Below, piece by piece: positions 1 to 5,264 of a stretch of DNA of 10,482 nucleotides. The DNA is taken from assembly GCA_964548655.1 (NCBI GenBank), contig CAZJQT010000017.1, positions 1 to 10,482 of the forward strand, written 5' to 3'. Under the pieces are notes generated by a model. That model was not told where the DNA came from. It made no database searches and saw only the letters and a program-made list of their open reading frames with translations. Origin of the DNA: CAZJQT01 sp964548655. Its GTDB lineage: Bacteria; Patescibacteriota; Saccharimonadia; Saccharimonadales; CAZJQT01. Positions within the stretch are counted from its first letter, which is position 1, and each line of letters opens with the position of its first letter. The position numbers were made by a program, and so were the translations under genes.

Positions 1-763
1 ATAATTCCGCCAAACGTTCGGCAGAAATTATCGGGTTAGCAAAGAAAGAGCCGTTGTTGGCCACTTTGGCGGGATCAGGTAATTTGGCAGTTCTGATAGC
101 CACCACAGCTTCGCGAATGGCCTGTGATGTATAGGCTTCTACCTTGTGTTCACGCAAATATTGCTCAACCGAGTCATAGAAGGGCGGCTTTGGCGGATCT
201 TTACTCAGCAAGAGAGTGATAGCGGTAATGAAAAACCGACCTTTGTCGGTAGTTTTAAAGCGGCTAGTTCTGTAGCCAAAACCACAATCGCTGGCTGGTA
301 TGGTCATAAACTGGCCGGTAGTTATGTCCAGTGCTTCAACGGTCACTAATGATTCACTTATCTCTCGCCCATAGGCACCAACGTTCTGAACCGGTGTTGC
401 TCCAGCTGTGCCCGGTATCAATGACAGCTCAGCTACTCCGTTCAGACCTTTGGCAACAATGCGTTCAACCACACTATCCCAATGTTCACCGGCGCCGACG
501 GTTATGTAGACGCTGTGGCCATCTTCTTGAGAAACTTCAAAACCAGTTATGCGATTAACTAGAACCAATCCTTTAAAACCTTCATCGCGCCAAACTATGT
601 TACTACCCTCACCAATCATGATGATCTTTTGGCCATGTTCAGAAGCCCATTTGACGGCTTCTTTTACTTCATTTCTGTCACTGACCTCTGTTAAGTAAGC
701 GGCTGGGCCACCTAAACGCATGGTTGAATATGCAGACAAGGGTACATTATCCTGAATAAACAT
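1..763 (-). CDS. murB: UDP-N-acetylenolpyruvoylglucosamine reductase MurB (3' end outside window)
   Basis: MurB reduces UDP-GlcNAc-enolpyruvate to UDP-MurNAc with NADPH and FAD in the cytoplasm, the second committed step of peptidoglycan precursor synthesis. I translated 254 residues from an ATG at 761-763; the C-terminal part lies beyond the left edge. FAD-domain motifs are GEGSN at 51-55 and the stretch PGTAG...PVQNVGAYG at 117-132, followed by CGFGYRTSRF (160-169), whose Arg165 matches the catalytic arginine of the YR motif. The catalytic serine motif NNGSFFANP places Ser239 as the proton donor. The reading frame is intact through all these motifs, so the gene is not broken, only cut by the window. 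No Shine-Dalgarno site precedes the start; a -10-like hexamer lies 6 nt upstream. Family assignment is firm; the MurB subtype is less sure because the C-terminus is missing. Confidence 0.95.
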   Translation of the reverse strand, partial: MFIQDNVPLSAYSTMRLGGPAAYLTEVSDRNEVKEAVKWASEHGQKIIMIGEGSNIVWRDEGFKGLVLVNRITGFEVSQEDGHSVYITVGAGEHWDSVVERIVAKGLNGVAELSLIPGTAGATPVQNVGAYGREISESLVTVEALDITTGQFMTIPASDCGFGYRTSRFKTTDKGRFFITAITLLLSKDPPKPPFYDSVEQYLREHKVEAYTSQAIREAVVAIRTAKLPDPAKVANNGSFFANPIISAERLAEL

Positions 764-769
764 AACCCA

Positions 770-798
770 AGTTTTGCACCACTTATGACTCTATGCAA
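770..798 (-). promoter_or_regulatory. Possible murB promoter
   Basis: On the minus strand TTGCAT (793-798) and AAAACT (770-775) are separated by 17 nt, and a TGC directly precedes the -10 hexamer as in an extended -10. The hexamer ends 6 nt before the murB ATG, so the transcript would start at or next to the start codon. The -10 match is poor (3/6), so this rests mainly on spacing and on the same layout at other genes in the window. The -35 and spacer lie inside the left arm of the 781-823 hairpin. Confidence 0.35.
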
Positions 799-823
799 GC
801 ACAGCTTGCCTATAGTCATAAGT
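781..823. repeat. Long inverted repeat (20-bp arms)
   Basis: Arms at 781-800 and 804-823 pair over 20 positions with two mismatches around an ACA loop. On the plus strand the right arm runs into TTTTT at 823-827, giving the form of an intrinsic terminator, although no plus-strand gene is seen upstream inside the window. On the minus strand the hairpin ends about 17 nt before the murB start and overlaps its putative promoter. It could be a terminator, a regulatory hairpin or one end of a mobile repeat. Confidence 0.7.
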
Positions 824-950
824 TTTTGGCGTACTGCTGCGTTAATAACTGCGCTGTTCCTTCGCCGTATTAATCTATACGACTCAGTCCGCTGCTCGTC
901 ATTGCCTTGCATTACATCCAAATGCAATAACTTAGGAAGATTTTGAGGGC

Positions 951-979
951 TTGCAAGTTGAACATGGCGGGCGTAAGAT
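951..979 (+). promoter_or_regulatory. Putative promoter of the HTH-DUF3467 gene
   Basis: TTGCAA (951-956) and TAAGAT (974-979) are separated by 17 nt; each matches the sigma-70 consensus at 4 of 6 positions. The -10 ends 12 nt before the ATG at 992, giving a very short leader or none, and no Shine-Dalgarno sequence lies in that interval. Confidence 0.5.
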
Positions 980-991
980 GATCATCAGCAC

Positions 992-1540
992 ATGAATATG
1001 GGAAACAAAGACACGCACAAGCAGCCTTTCCGCCAGCTTGGCAGCCAGCTCAAAAAACTCCGCGAACTCAAGCGCGAGTCTATGGCTGAAGTTTCCGGGG
1101 CTGTCGAGATTGATAGTGACATGCTCGGTGCTTTTGAGTCAGGCTCTGAGCGCCCTTCTGAAGACATTTTGCTATTACTGATTAGTCATTTTGCAGCCAA
1201 GGAAGACATTGCCAGTAAACTTTGGGAACTAGCAGGTTACTTTTCTGACCAACCGGACCAGACTAGCGACAATCAGACTGTAGCCTTTCTGCCCAGCGAC
1301 AACCGTATAATTTACACCGATATGTTACACGTTATGGTTAATGATTACGGTCTCGTTATGAATTTTATGCAAGGCAACGGTGCAAACAATCAAAACGTAG
1401 TAGTTGCACGCGTTGGCATGAGTAAAGAACACGCTAAAAGCGTCATAGAAGTTTTGCAAAAAACCCTCGAACAACAAAAACCCAAATCACTGCCCGCTAA
1501 TACTCAACGATCCCATTCAAAGAAACAATCAAAAGAATAG
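992..1540 (+). CDS. XRE-type helix-turn-helix protein with C-terminal DUF3467-like domain
   Basis: This 182-residue protein has two recognisable parts. Residues about 15-70 fit a Cro/CI-type helix-turn-helix (LKKLRELKRESMAEVSGAVEI, then LGAFESGSERPSEDILLLL), although the recognition helix is divergent. Residues about 105-160 resemble DUF3467: an N-terminal strand pair (IIYTDMLHVMVNDYGLVMNF) followed by VVVARVGMSKEHAKSVIEVL, close to the arginine-valine, S-x-EHAK-x-hh-x-x-L pattern of that family. The tail after 163 is basic, low in complexity and probably disordered. DNA binding is inferred from the HTH; the DUF3467 function is unknown. The gene is divergent from murB across a hairpin-rich spacer and convergent with the Nudix gene. 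The start at 992 was chosen for its position after a promoter-like site; Met3 (998) is possible. The HTH call is moderately sure and the DUF3467 call is by memory of the motif. Confidence 0.8.
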   Translation: MNMGNKDTHKQPFRQLGSQLKKLRELKRESMAEVSGAVEIDSDMLGAFESGSERPSEDILLLLISHFAAKEDIASKLWELAGYFSDQPDQTSDNQTVAFLPSDNRIIYTDMLHVMVNDYGLVMNFMQGNGANNQNVVVARVGMSKEHAKSVIEVLQKTLEQQKPKSLPANTQRSHSKKQSKE

Positions 1541-1578
1541 CTTTCTGGTACAGAATAGTGAACGAGGTTAGAGCCAGC

Positions 1579-2031
1579 TTATTGACGCAAGTACCCTTTA
1601 TCTAACAGAAACACGTCTTGGTGTGGATGCATCTTGTCTGGCAACTGCTTGTGCCATTCACCAGCTTGTGCCTCCTCATTTATTAGTATTGATCCTTCAA
1701 ATTGTTCTACTTCAAAAACAACACCAACTGGATATCCTAGGCCATTTTTGTAGTGATCCGGGTATTCTATGTATCCCTTATCCTTTGTTTGCTTAACCTT
1801 AATGTTTAATTCTCGCCTAGCAATTCGTTTTACGGAGTCTAACAATTTTTCTCCCATAAGCACCGTCCCGCCAGGTAGGTGCCACCGACCTTTGCATGGC
1901 TCAATAGCACGTTTCGTTAGATATATTGCACCACTATCATTCTTAACTATTATCTCAACGGTTAGTCGCGGAACTTTAGAGTAAATTTCATTAAATTCTT
2001 TTTTTGTAAGAGGAAAATCTTCGGCCGACAT
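1579..2031 (-). CDS. Nudix hydrolase, GDP-mannose mannosyl hydrolase-like
   Basis: This is a 150-residue single-domain Nudix protein. The core is KGRWHLPGG (47-55) followed by the Nudix helix. The signature G-x5-E-x7-R-E-U-x-E-E-x-G-U is only partly kept: Gly55, Glu61, Arg69 and Glu74 are present, but the E after Arg69 is Ile70, the first of the paired glutamates is Arg73, and the late glycine is Asn76. A similarly relaxed helix is known in GDP-mannose mannosyl hydrolase (Gmm/NudD), and the N-terminal segment VEIIVKNDSGAIYLTKRA also resembles that group, which hydrolyses GDP-sugars at the sugar carbon rather than at the pyrophosphate. Substrate is therefore inferred, not shown. The gene stands alone between a convergent HTH gene and tRNA-Arg, with an extended -10 just ahead of its ATG. 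Confidence 0.85.
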   Translation of the reverse strand: MSAEDFPLTKKEFNEIYSKVPRLTVEIIVKNDSGAIYLTKRAIEPCKGRWHLPGGTVLMGEKLLDSVKRIARRELNIKVKQTKDKGYIEYPDHYKNGLGYPVGVVFEVEQFEGSILINEEAQAGEWHKQLPDKMHPHQDVFLLDKGYLRQ

Positions 2032-2037
2032 TAATTA

Positions 2038-2046
2038 ATATTAGCA
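2038..2046 (-). promoter_or_regulatory. Extended -10 element of the Nudix gene
   Basis: On the minus strand TGC-TAATAT ends 6 nt before the Nudix ATG, which fits an extended -10 promoter with transcription starting at the start codon. No good -35 and no Shine-Dalgarno sequence are visible. Confidence 0.5.
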
Positions 2047-2077
2047 TGACTAAAATGAGTCTTGTACGTAAGCGAAA

Positions 2078-2154
2078 TGGTACGCCCGGACGGATTCGAA
2101 CCGCCGACCCCTTCGTCCGAAGCGAAGTGCTCTAATCCGCTGAGCTACGGGCGC
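2078..2154 (-). tRNA. tRNA-Arg (anticodon UCG)
   Basis: The minus strand folds into a full cloverleaf: acceptor GCGCCCG/CGGGCGU, D-arm GCUC/GAGC with a 9-nt loop, anticodon stem CUUCG/CGAAG with loop CUUCGGA (anticodon UCG, arginine CGN codons), 5-nt variable loop and T-arm GGCGG-UUCGAAU-CCGUC. Discriminator is A73 and CCA is encoded (2078-2080). The first acceptor pair is G1-U72, a wobble instead of the usual G-C. The other bacterial core features are intact. Confidence 0.95.
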
Positions 2155-2159
2155 GAACA

Positions 2160-2188
2160 AATACAAGTTTAACATTTTTCCCTGTAAA
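2160..2188 (-). promoter_or_regulatory. Putative tRNA-Arg promoter, overlapping the divergent folC promoter
   Basis: On the minus strand TTTACA (2183-2188, 5/6 match to -35) and TGTATT (2160-2165, 4/6) are separated by 17 nt, and the -10 ends 5 nt before the tRNA 5' end. The -35 overlaps the divergent folC -10 TAAAAT (2185-2190), so RNA polymerase should not occupy both promoters at once. Confidence 0.45.
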
Positions 2189-2190
2189 AT
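2185..2190 (+). promoter_or_regulatory. Putative -10 box of folC
   Basis: TAAAAT ends 8 nt before the folC ATG at 2199. There is no Shine-Dalgarno site between them, so folC is likely read from a leaderless or near-leaderless mRNA. No clear -35 is seen. Confidence 0.45.
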
Positions 2191-2198
2191 ACGTATTA

Positions 2199-3464
2199 AT
2201 GAGACAGATTAGGAACATCTTAGAGGCTGAAGCTGAGCTGGCCAAATACATTCCAAAAGTCAGGGAGCTTCTGGGCAAAGATATTACCCTAGAACGGATG
2301 CGGCCATTAATGAAGGCATTAGGCAACCCACAACACAAGCTAAAAATTATCCATGTGGCCGGAACGTCTGGCAAAACTTCAACAGCTTACTATCTAGCAA
2401 GCCTGCTAAAACAATCTGGCAAAAAAGTTGGCCTAACAGTATCGCCACACATAGACTCAGTTACGGAGCGTGTGCAGATAAATCTAAAACCAGTTTCTGA
2501 AACCGAGTTTCGCCAAGCGCTTGGTGAATTTCTGGAGCTAATAAAAAATGTTGACCCTGAGCCGACTTATTTTGAGCTAATGATTGCTTTTGTCTATTGG
2601 TACTTTGCTAAAACCAAGGTTGATTACGCTGTTATTGAGACTGGCTTGGGTGGTCTGCATGACGCCACAAATATAGCTCAGCAATCTGATAAAGTTTGTG
2701 TGATCACGGACATTGGTTTTGACCATGTGCACGTACTGGGAAAAACCTTGGCTGAAATTGCGGCTCAGAAAGCTGGCATTATTCATCCAGGCAATCAAGT
2801 TTTTGCCTACAGCCAAACAAAAGAAGTTGATGATGCCTTAAGCGAAAGGGCAAAGCAACAAGAAGCAATGCTAAACATGTTAAGTTTATCTGACCAAAGA
2901 GCTTGCGGCAATCAACTACCCGATTTTCAAAAACGTAATTGGTGTTTGGCCGCACGGGTTTATAAATACATTGCGGAGCGTGATAGTTTGCCTGAACTCT
3001 CTGATGATCAACTGCTAGCCAGTCAGAACGTAGTTATTCCAGGCCGTATGGAAGGCCGCCAAGTTGGCACAAAAACTATTGTCATGGATGGGGCGCACAA
3101 TTCTCAGAAAATGCAGGCCTTTGTGGATAGTTTCAGGCATAAGTACCCTGGGCAAAAAGTCCCAGTTCTACTGAGTCTTAAAAGCGATAAAGAACATCAG
3201 GAGGTCTTGAGGGAGCTGTTACCGATTTGCTCCGAATTAATAATCACTAGTTTTCAAACTTCTGAGGACTTACCGGCAACGCCGAACGACCCAAATGTTT
3301 TGGCCGAAGAAGCAAAAAGAATCGGCTCACAGCATATAAAAATTGAACCTAATCCGTTTAAAGCTTATAAATTATTACTAAATACCAAGACCAAGCTGGC
3401 TGTAGTTACCGGCTCTTTTTACCTGATCGCCGACCTGCATCGTGATATTCTAAGTTCTAGATGA
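2199..3464 (+). CDS. folC: Folylpolyglutamate synthase / dihydrofolate synthase FolC
   Basis: FolC adds glutamate to folates using ATP, and in many bacteria also to dihydropteroate, keeping folates in the cell and suited to their enzymes. The 421-residue length fits the family. Visible motifs in order: P-loop GTSGKTST (55-62), SPHIDSVTERVQ (82-93), ETGLGGLHDATN with His in place of the common Arg, ITDIGFDHVHVLG and IAAQKAGI of the central Mur-ligase-type domain, PGRMEG at the domain junction, and DGAHN in the C-terminal domain. Relatedness to Mur ligases is known, but FolC-specific motifs separate it from the MurD at 7314-8615. The stop overlaps folA by 4 bp (ATGA), pointing to translational coupling with DHFR. 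No folP or folK is visible here to say whether folate is made de novo. Confidence 0.95.
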   Translation: MRQIRNILEAEAELAKYIPKVRELLGKDITLERMRPLMKALGNPQHKLKIIHVAGTSGKTSTAYYLASLLKQSGKKVGLTVSPHIDSVTERVQINLKPVSETEFRQALGEFLELIKNVDPEPTYFELMIAFVYWYFAKTKVDYAVIETGLGGLHDATNIAQQSDKVCVITDIGFDHVHVLGKTLAEIAAQKAGIIHPGNQVFAYSQTKEVDDALSERAKQQEAMLNMLSLSDQRACGNQLPDFQKRNWCLAARVYKYIAERDSLPELSDDQLLASQNVVIPGRMEGRQVGTKTIVMDGAHNSQKMQAFVDSFRHKYPGQKVPVLLSLKSDKEHQEVLRELLPICSELIITSFQTSEDLPATPNDPNVLAEEAKRIGSQHIKIEPNPFKAYKLLLNTKTKLAVVTGSFYLIADLHRDILSSR

Positions 3465-3934
3465 TTTATTTTGTAGTAGCAATTGATGAAAAGCGCGGCA
3501 TGGCCAATGACCACGGTATCCCTTGGCAAGGGAAAGTTCCGAGCGACGTAAAACATTACCACGACCTAATCAGAGGGCATGACATCCTGATGGGTTTGGC
3601 TACCTATGACGAGTTCAGCAAGCCCATGCCAGATCAGAAAAACTATGTGATCAGTGACAGTGATCAACCTTTACGTGATGGGTTTATTGAAGTTCGGGAC
3701 CTAAGCAGCTTCGTAAAAGAGCATGAAGAAGATTTGTGCATAATCGGCGGGGCTGGTGTGTTTGCTCAAACCATCAGTCAAGCCGACGTACTATATATTA
3801 CCCGTCTTGCTTCTGATTTTAATTGCACCAAGTTTTTCCCAGAGTTCGAGAAAGATTTTAAACGCGTACAACAATCTAAGCCAATTACCGAAAATGGCAT
3901 TACGCTCGTCTTTGAAAAGTGGGTCAGGCGTTAA
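3461..3934 (+). CDS. folA: Dihydrofolate reductase
   Basis: DHFR reduces dihydrofolate to tetrahydrofolate with NADPH. The 157-residue length is typical of the bacterial enzyme. Landmarks are an N-terminal strand (MIYFVVAIDEKRGMAND), the Met20-loop region GIPWQGKVPSD with the substrate-binding acid Asp29, MGLATYDEF (44-52, normally MGRxTYE-like), IIGGAGVF (94-101) with the Gly-Gly of the NADPH site, and YITRL...FFPEF near the C-terminus. The start is fixed by the 4-bp overlap with the folC stop. The stop shares TTAA with the stop of the convergent membrane protein gene, so the two 3' ends overlap by 4 bp. Divergence at the arginine of the MGRxT motif (Leu46 here) is notable because that arginine normally contacts NADPH phosphate. 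No thymidylate synthase lies nearby. Confidence 0.92.
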   Translation: MIYFVVAIDEKRGMANDHGIPWQGKVPSDVKHYHDLIRGHDILMGLATYDEFSKPMPDQKNYVISDSDQPLRDGFIEVRDLSSFVKEHEEDLCIIGGAGVFAQTISQADVLYITRLASDFNCTKFFPEFEKDFKRVQQSKPITENGITLVFEKWVRR

Positions 3935-4296
3935 AGCTTTTTATTGGCTTTAGTAATCAGCTTGCCAATCTGATTGTGGTAAATATCTACGCACCAAGTA
4001 GTGCAGGCGTAGTTGATCAATAAAATAACAATTCCGGTAACCACTAAATTATGATCTGACAGATTTAAGGCTTTTAGTATCAAATAAAATAAGCCGCCAA
4101 ATAATAATAAGATTGTTGAATGTAAAACGACTGTTTTAAGCTTGGTATTAACATTGATTGGCCACTTGCCGTGCATCTGCCCGTTTTGGACAATACTCAA
4201 CCAACCTACTTTCTGGCGCATGCCCCAAATCTCAATATTGTTATGCACAAACTCAGCCCCACACAGCGCGACTAGAACTACAAGTAAATTATTCAT
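3931..4296 (-). CDS. Small membrane protein of unknown function
   Basis: I do not recognise this 121-residue protein. Hydrophobicity suggests a short N-terminal segment (about 2-15) and two stronger transmembrane segments at about 56-76 and 84-102. A polar, tryptophan-containing stretch lies between the first and second, and a lysine-rich tail follows the last, which by the positive-inside rule suggests a cytoplasmic C-terminus. Two cysteines (Cys98, Cys102) sit at the end of the last segment. The start at 4296 is supported by an extended -10 six nt upstream. It ends convergently on folA with a 4-bp overlap and stands apart from the next minus-strand gene by 56 bp. It may be lineage-specific. 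Confidence 0.75.
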   Translation of the reverse strand: MNNLLVVLVALCGAEFVHNNIEIWGMRQKVGWLSIVQNGQMHGKWPINVNTKLKTVVLHSTILLLFGGLFYLILKALNLSDHNLVVTGIVILLINYACTTWCVDIYHNQIGKLITKANKKL

Positions 4297-4302
4297 GGCT
4301 CA

Positions 4303-4311
4303 ATGATAGCA
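4303..4311 (-). promoter_or_regulatory. Extended -10 element of the small membrane protein gene
   Basis: On the minus strand TGC-TATCAT ends 6 nt before the ATG at 4296, the same spacing as at the Nudix gene. No Shine-Dalgarno site is present. Confidence 0.5.
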
Positions 4312-4352
4312 AAAGAATTAGGTTTTCCACGGAGTTTTTTAGCCGATTAAAT

Positions 4353-4871
4353 TTAGCTATCTTTTTCCCAGGCTGCGTATATGTTGGGCAGAGCGAAGAA
4401 TATAATACCAAAATCCATAGCCGCTAACACATAGCTATGGATAAAAGATGTTTGATTGAGATGAATTATCCACTGAGGAGTGGTATGGCCGCCTGCAAAA
4501 AGCACTAGAAGGAAAACAACATAAATTATACTAGCTGCAGTGTTGTAGCTTCGTTCATAAATTCGTCGACGAACCAGTAATTGTCTTTCATCCAACTTGA
4601 CTCTACGACTTTTCTTCTTAAAAAAGTCAACATCATAGGCTCCCGACTGGACTATAGTTGTTACTATCAGAGCTATAAACCCGGGTATATTAAGTAGTGC
4701 ACCTATGTCCTGTAAGACTATTCCGCGTTGGTTATTGAGCGGGTAGACTGATCCTTGCAATACTAGCAATGCCGCTAAAGAAAAACATACGGCCACGACC
4801 AAAGATAATATCCTGGCTGTTTTACCACTAATAGGTATATGTTTACGAAGTAAACTAGCAAACTTATTCAT
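4353..4871 (-). CDS. Four-TM membrane protein (DUF2178-like), partner of an XRE regulator
   Basis: This 172-residue protein has four likely transmembrane segments at about 20-40, 56-76, 112-128 and 146-166. Between the second and third is a basic cytoplasmic loop with RRVKLDERQ (89-97); an LDER-type motif just before a hydrophobic segment is a hallmark of the small DUF2178-like membrane proteins that often follow a short XRE regulator. The start at 4871 (MNKFASLL) was chosen over longer in-frame ones because AAAGGA lies about 8 nt upstream and the gene then overlaps the regulator stop by only 8 bp, a typical coupled arrangement. The assignment to DUF2178 is by motif memory and is tentative; function is unknown. 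Confidence 0.8.
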   Translation of the reverse strand: MNKFASLLRKHIPISGKTARILSLVVAVCFSLAALLVLQGSVYPLNNQRGIVLQDIGALLNIPGFIALIVTTIVQSGAYDVDFFKKKSRRVKLDERQLLVRRRIYERSYNTAASIIYVVFLLVLFAGGHTTPQWIIHLNQTSFIHSYVLAAMDFGIIFFALPNIYAAWEKDS

Positions 4872-5100
4872 GAGCTGATCCTTTCGATTTAAATATTGGC
4901 TCAAACTGTTTGTCCGAAAAGACAGTCGTAATATCAACCCTGAAAACTTCAGCTATCTTGAACGCTAATTCCAAACTCGGCGAATAGTCACCACGTTCAA
5001 TAAAACCAATTGTTTGATAGTTTACGTTAACTCTATCAGCTAACTCTTGACGAGATATGTTCTGTTCGGTTCTTAGCAACGCAATTCTGTTATACACCAT
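4864..5100 (-). CDS. Small XRE-family transcriptional regulator (YozG-like)
   Basis: This 78-residue protein is almost entirely a Cro/CI helix-turn-helix: RIALLRTEQNISRQELADRV (5-24), the recognition region NYQTIGFIERGDYSPSLELA (27-46), then a C-terminal helix pair and a short polar tail. The pattern QTI-x-x-IERG-x-Y-x-PSL-x-LA is typical of YozG-like regulators. The ATG at 5100 was preferred to the upstream one at 5151 because the HTH begins directly there and the extra residues would be encoded by promoter sequence. The gene overlaps the following membrane protein gene by 8 bp. A 20-bp imperfect palindrome in its own promoter suggests autoregulation; that link is inferred. Confidence 0.9.
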   Translation of the reverse strand: MVYNRIALLRTEQNISRQELADRVNVNYQTIGFIERGDYSPSLELAFKIAEVFRVDITTVFSDKQFEPIFKSKGSAHE

Positions 5101-5110
5101 AATGTAACTA

Positions 5111-5139
5111 ATTGTTGTGCTAACATAACAAATTGTCAA
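5111..5139 (-). promoter_or_regulatory. XRE operon promoter with operator-like palindrome
   Basis: On the minus strand a perfect -35 TTGACA (5134-5139) is followed after 17 nt by AACAAT (5111-5116, 4/6). The -10 ends 10 nt before the XRE ATG. An imperfect palindrome, TTGTTGTG-CTAA-CATAACAA on the plus strand (5112-5131, 7 of 8 half-site bases paired), covers the -10 and most of the spacer. A dimeric HTH repressor bound there would block RNA polymerase. Confidence 0.6.
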
Positions 5140-5144
5140 GTGAT

Positions 5145-5173
5145 AAAACAAAACTCCTCTAGGTGAGGAGTTT
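5145..5173 (-). terminator. Intrinsic terminator (minus strand)
   Basis: AAACTCCTC (5151-5159) and GAGGAGTTT (5165-5173) form a perfect 9-bp stem with a 5-nt loop. Read on the minus strand the stem is followed by TTTTGTTTT; on the plus strand it is followed by AAGG, so it works as a minus-strand terminator. It lies just upstream of the XRE promoter, with no intact minus-strand gene before it, only the inverted tRNA-Lys fragment. Confidence 0.75.
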
Positions 5174-5189
5174 AAGGATAATCGATATA

Positions 5190-5206
5190 GAGGGCCAGCG
5201 GGGACT
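5190..5206 (-). repeat. Inverted copy of the tRNA-Lys 3' end
   Basis: GAGGGCCAGCGGGGACT here is the exact reverse complement of 5323-5339, which covers the last T-loop base, the 3' T-stem strand, the 3' acceptor strand, the discriminator and C74 of tRNA-Lys. On the minus strand the fragment is preceded by TTCGAG, similar to a T-loop, but no further tRNA can be folded. ATCGAT lies just outside both copies (5181-5186 and 5346-5351). It may be a tRNA remnant or a recombination scar. Confidence 0.8.
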
Positions 5207-5224
5207 AGTCTCGAATCGTTCAGA

Positions 5225-5253
5225 TTGATATAACAGATGTAATCTGTTAAGAT
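5225..5253 (+). promoter_or_regulatory. tRNA-Lys promoter
   Basis: TTGATA (5225-5230) and TAAGAT (5248-5253) are separated by exactly 17 nt and lie 11 nt before the mature tRNA 5' end. The spacer is almost fully occupied by a perfect palindrome (5231-5249). Confidence 0.75.
5231..5249. promoter_or_regulatory. Operator-like palindrome inside the tRNA-Lys promoter
   Basis: TAACAGAT-GTA-ATCTGTTA is a perfect 8-bp inverted repeat around 3 bp, filling the space between -35 and -10. Size and place are those of a site for a dimeric repressor. The binding protein is unknown; the XRE regulator upstream has a different palindrome in its own promoter. Confidence 0.6.
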
Positions 5254-5264
5254 AGCGGAGTTTC

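Larger units (their letters stand above)
764..991. other. Structured non-coding spacer between murB and the HTH gene
   Basis: This 228-bp divergent spacer has no convincing gene but carries several inverted repeats in a row: a 20-bp stem with two mismatches and a 3-nt loop (arms 781-800 and 804-823), followed on the plus strand by five T (823-827); GGCG at 828-831 against CGCC at 863-866 enclosing a GTTAATAAC palindrome; CGTAT-TAATCT-ATACG (866-881); and TTGCATT-ACATCCA-AATGCAA (907-927). The minus-strand open frame across 712-927 overlaps murB and resembles no family I know. The density of hairpins suggests a structured RNA or a small dispersed repeat. I could not tell which from one copy. 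Confidence 0.5.

Noticed and set aside
712..927. 71-residue minus-strand open frame between murB and the HTH gene
   Set aside because: It overlaps the murB start in another frame, spans the hairpins, lacks a ribosome binding site and resembles no protein family.
1543..1555. TTCTG-GTA-CAGAA hairpin after the HTH gene
   Set aside because: The stem is only 5 bp and no T-run follows on either strand, so it was not called a terminator.
4158..4427. 89-residue plus-strand open frame
   Set aside because: It lies antisense to two membrane protein genes and their spacer and has no domain-like sequence.
5101..5151. Longer start for the XRE regulator
   Set aside because: The added residues would be encoded by the TTGACA promoter and palindrome and precede the HTH without fitting it.
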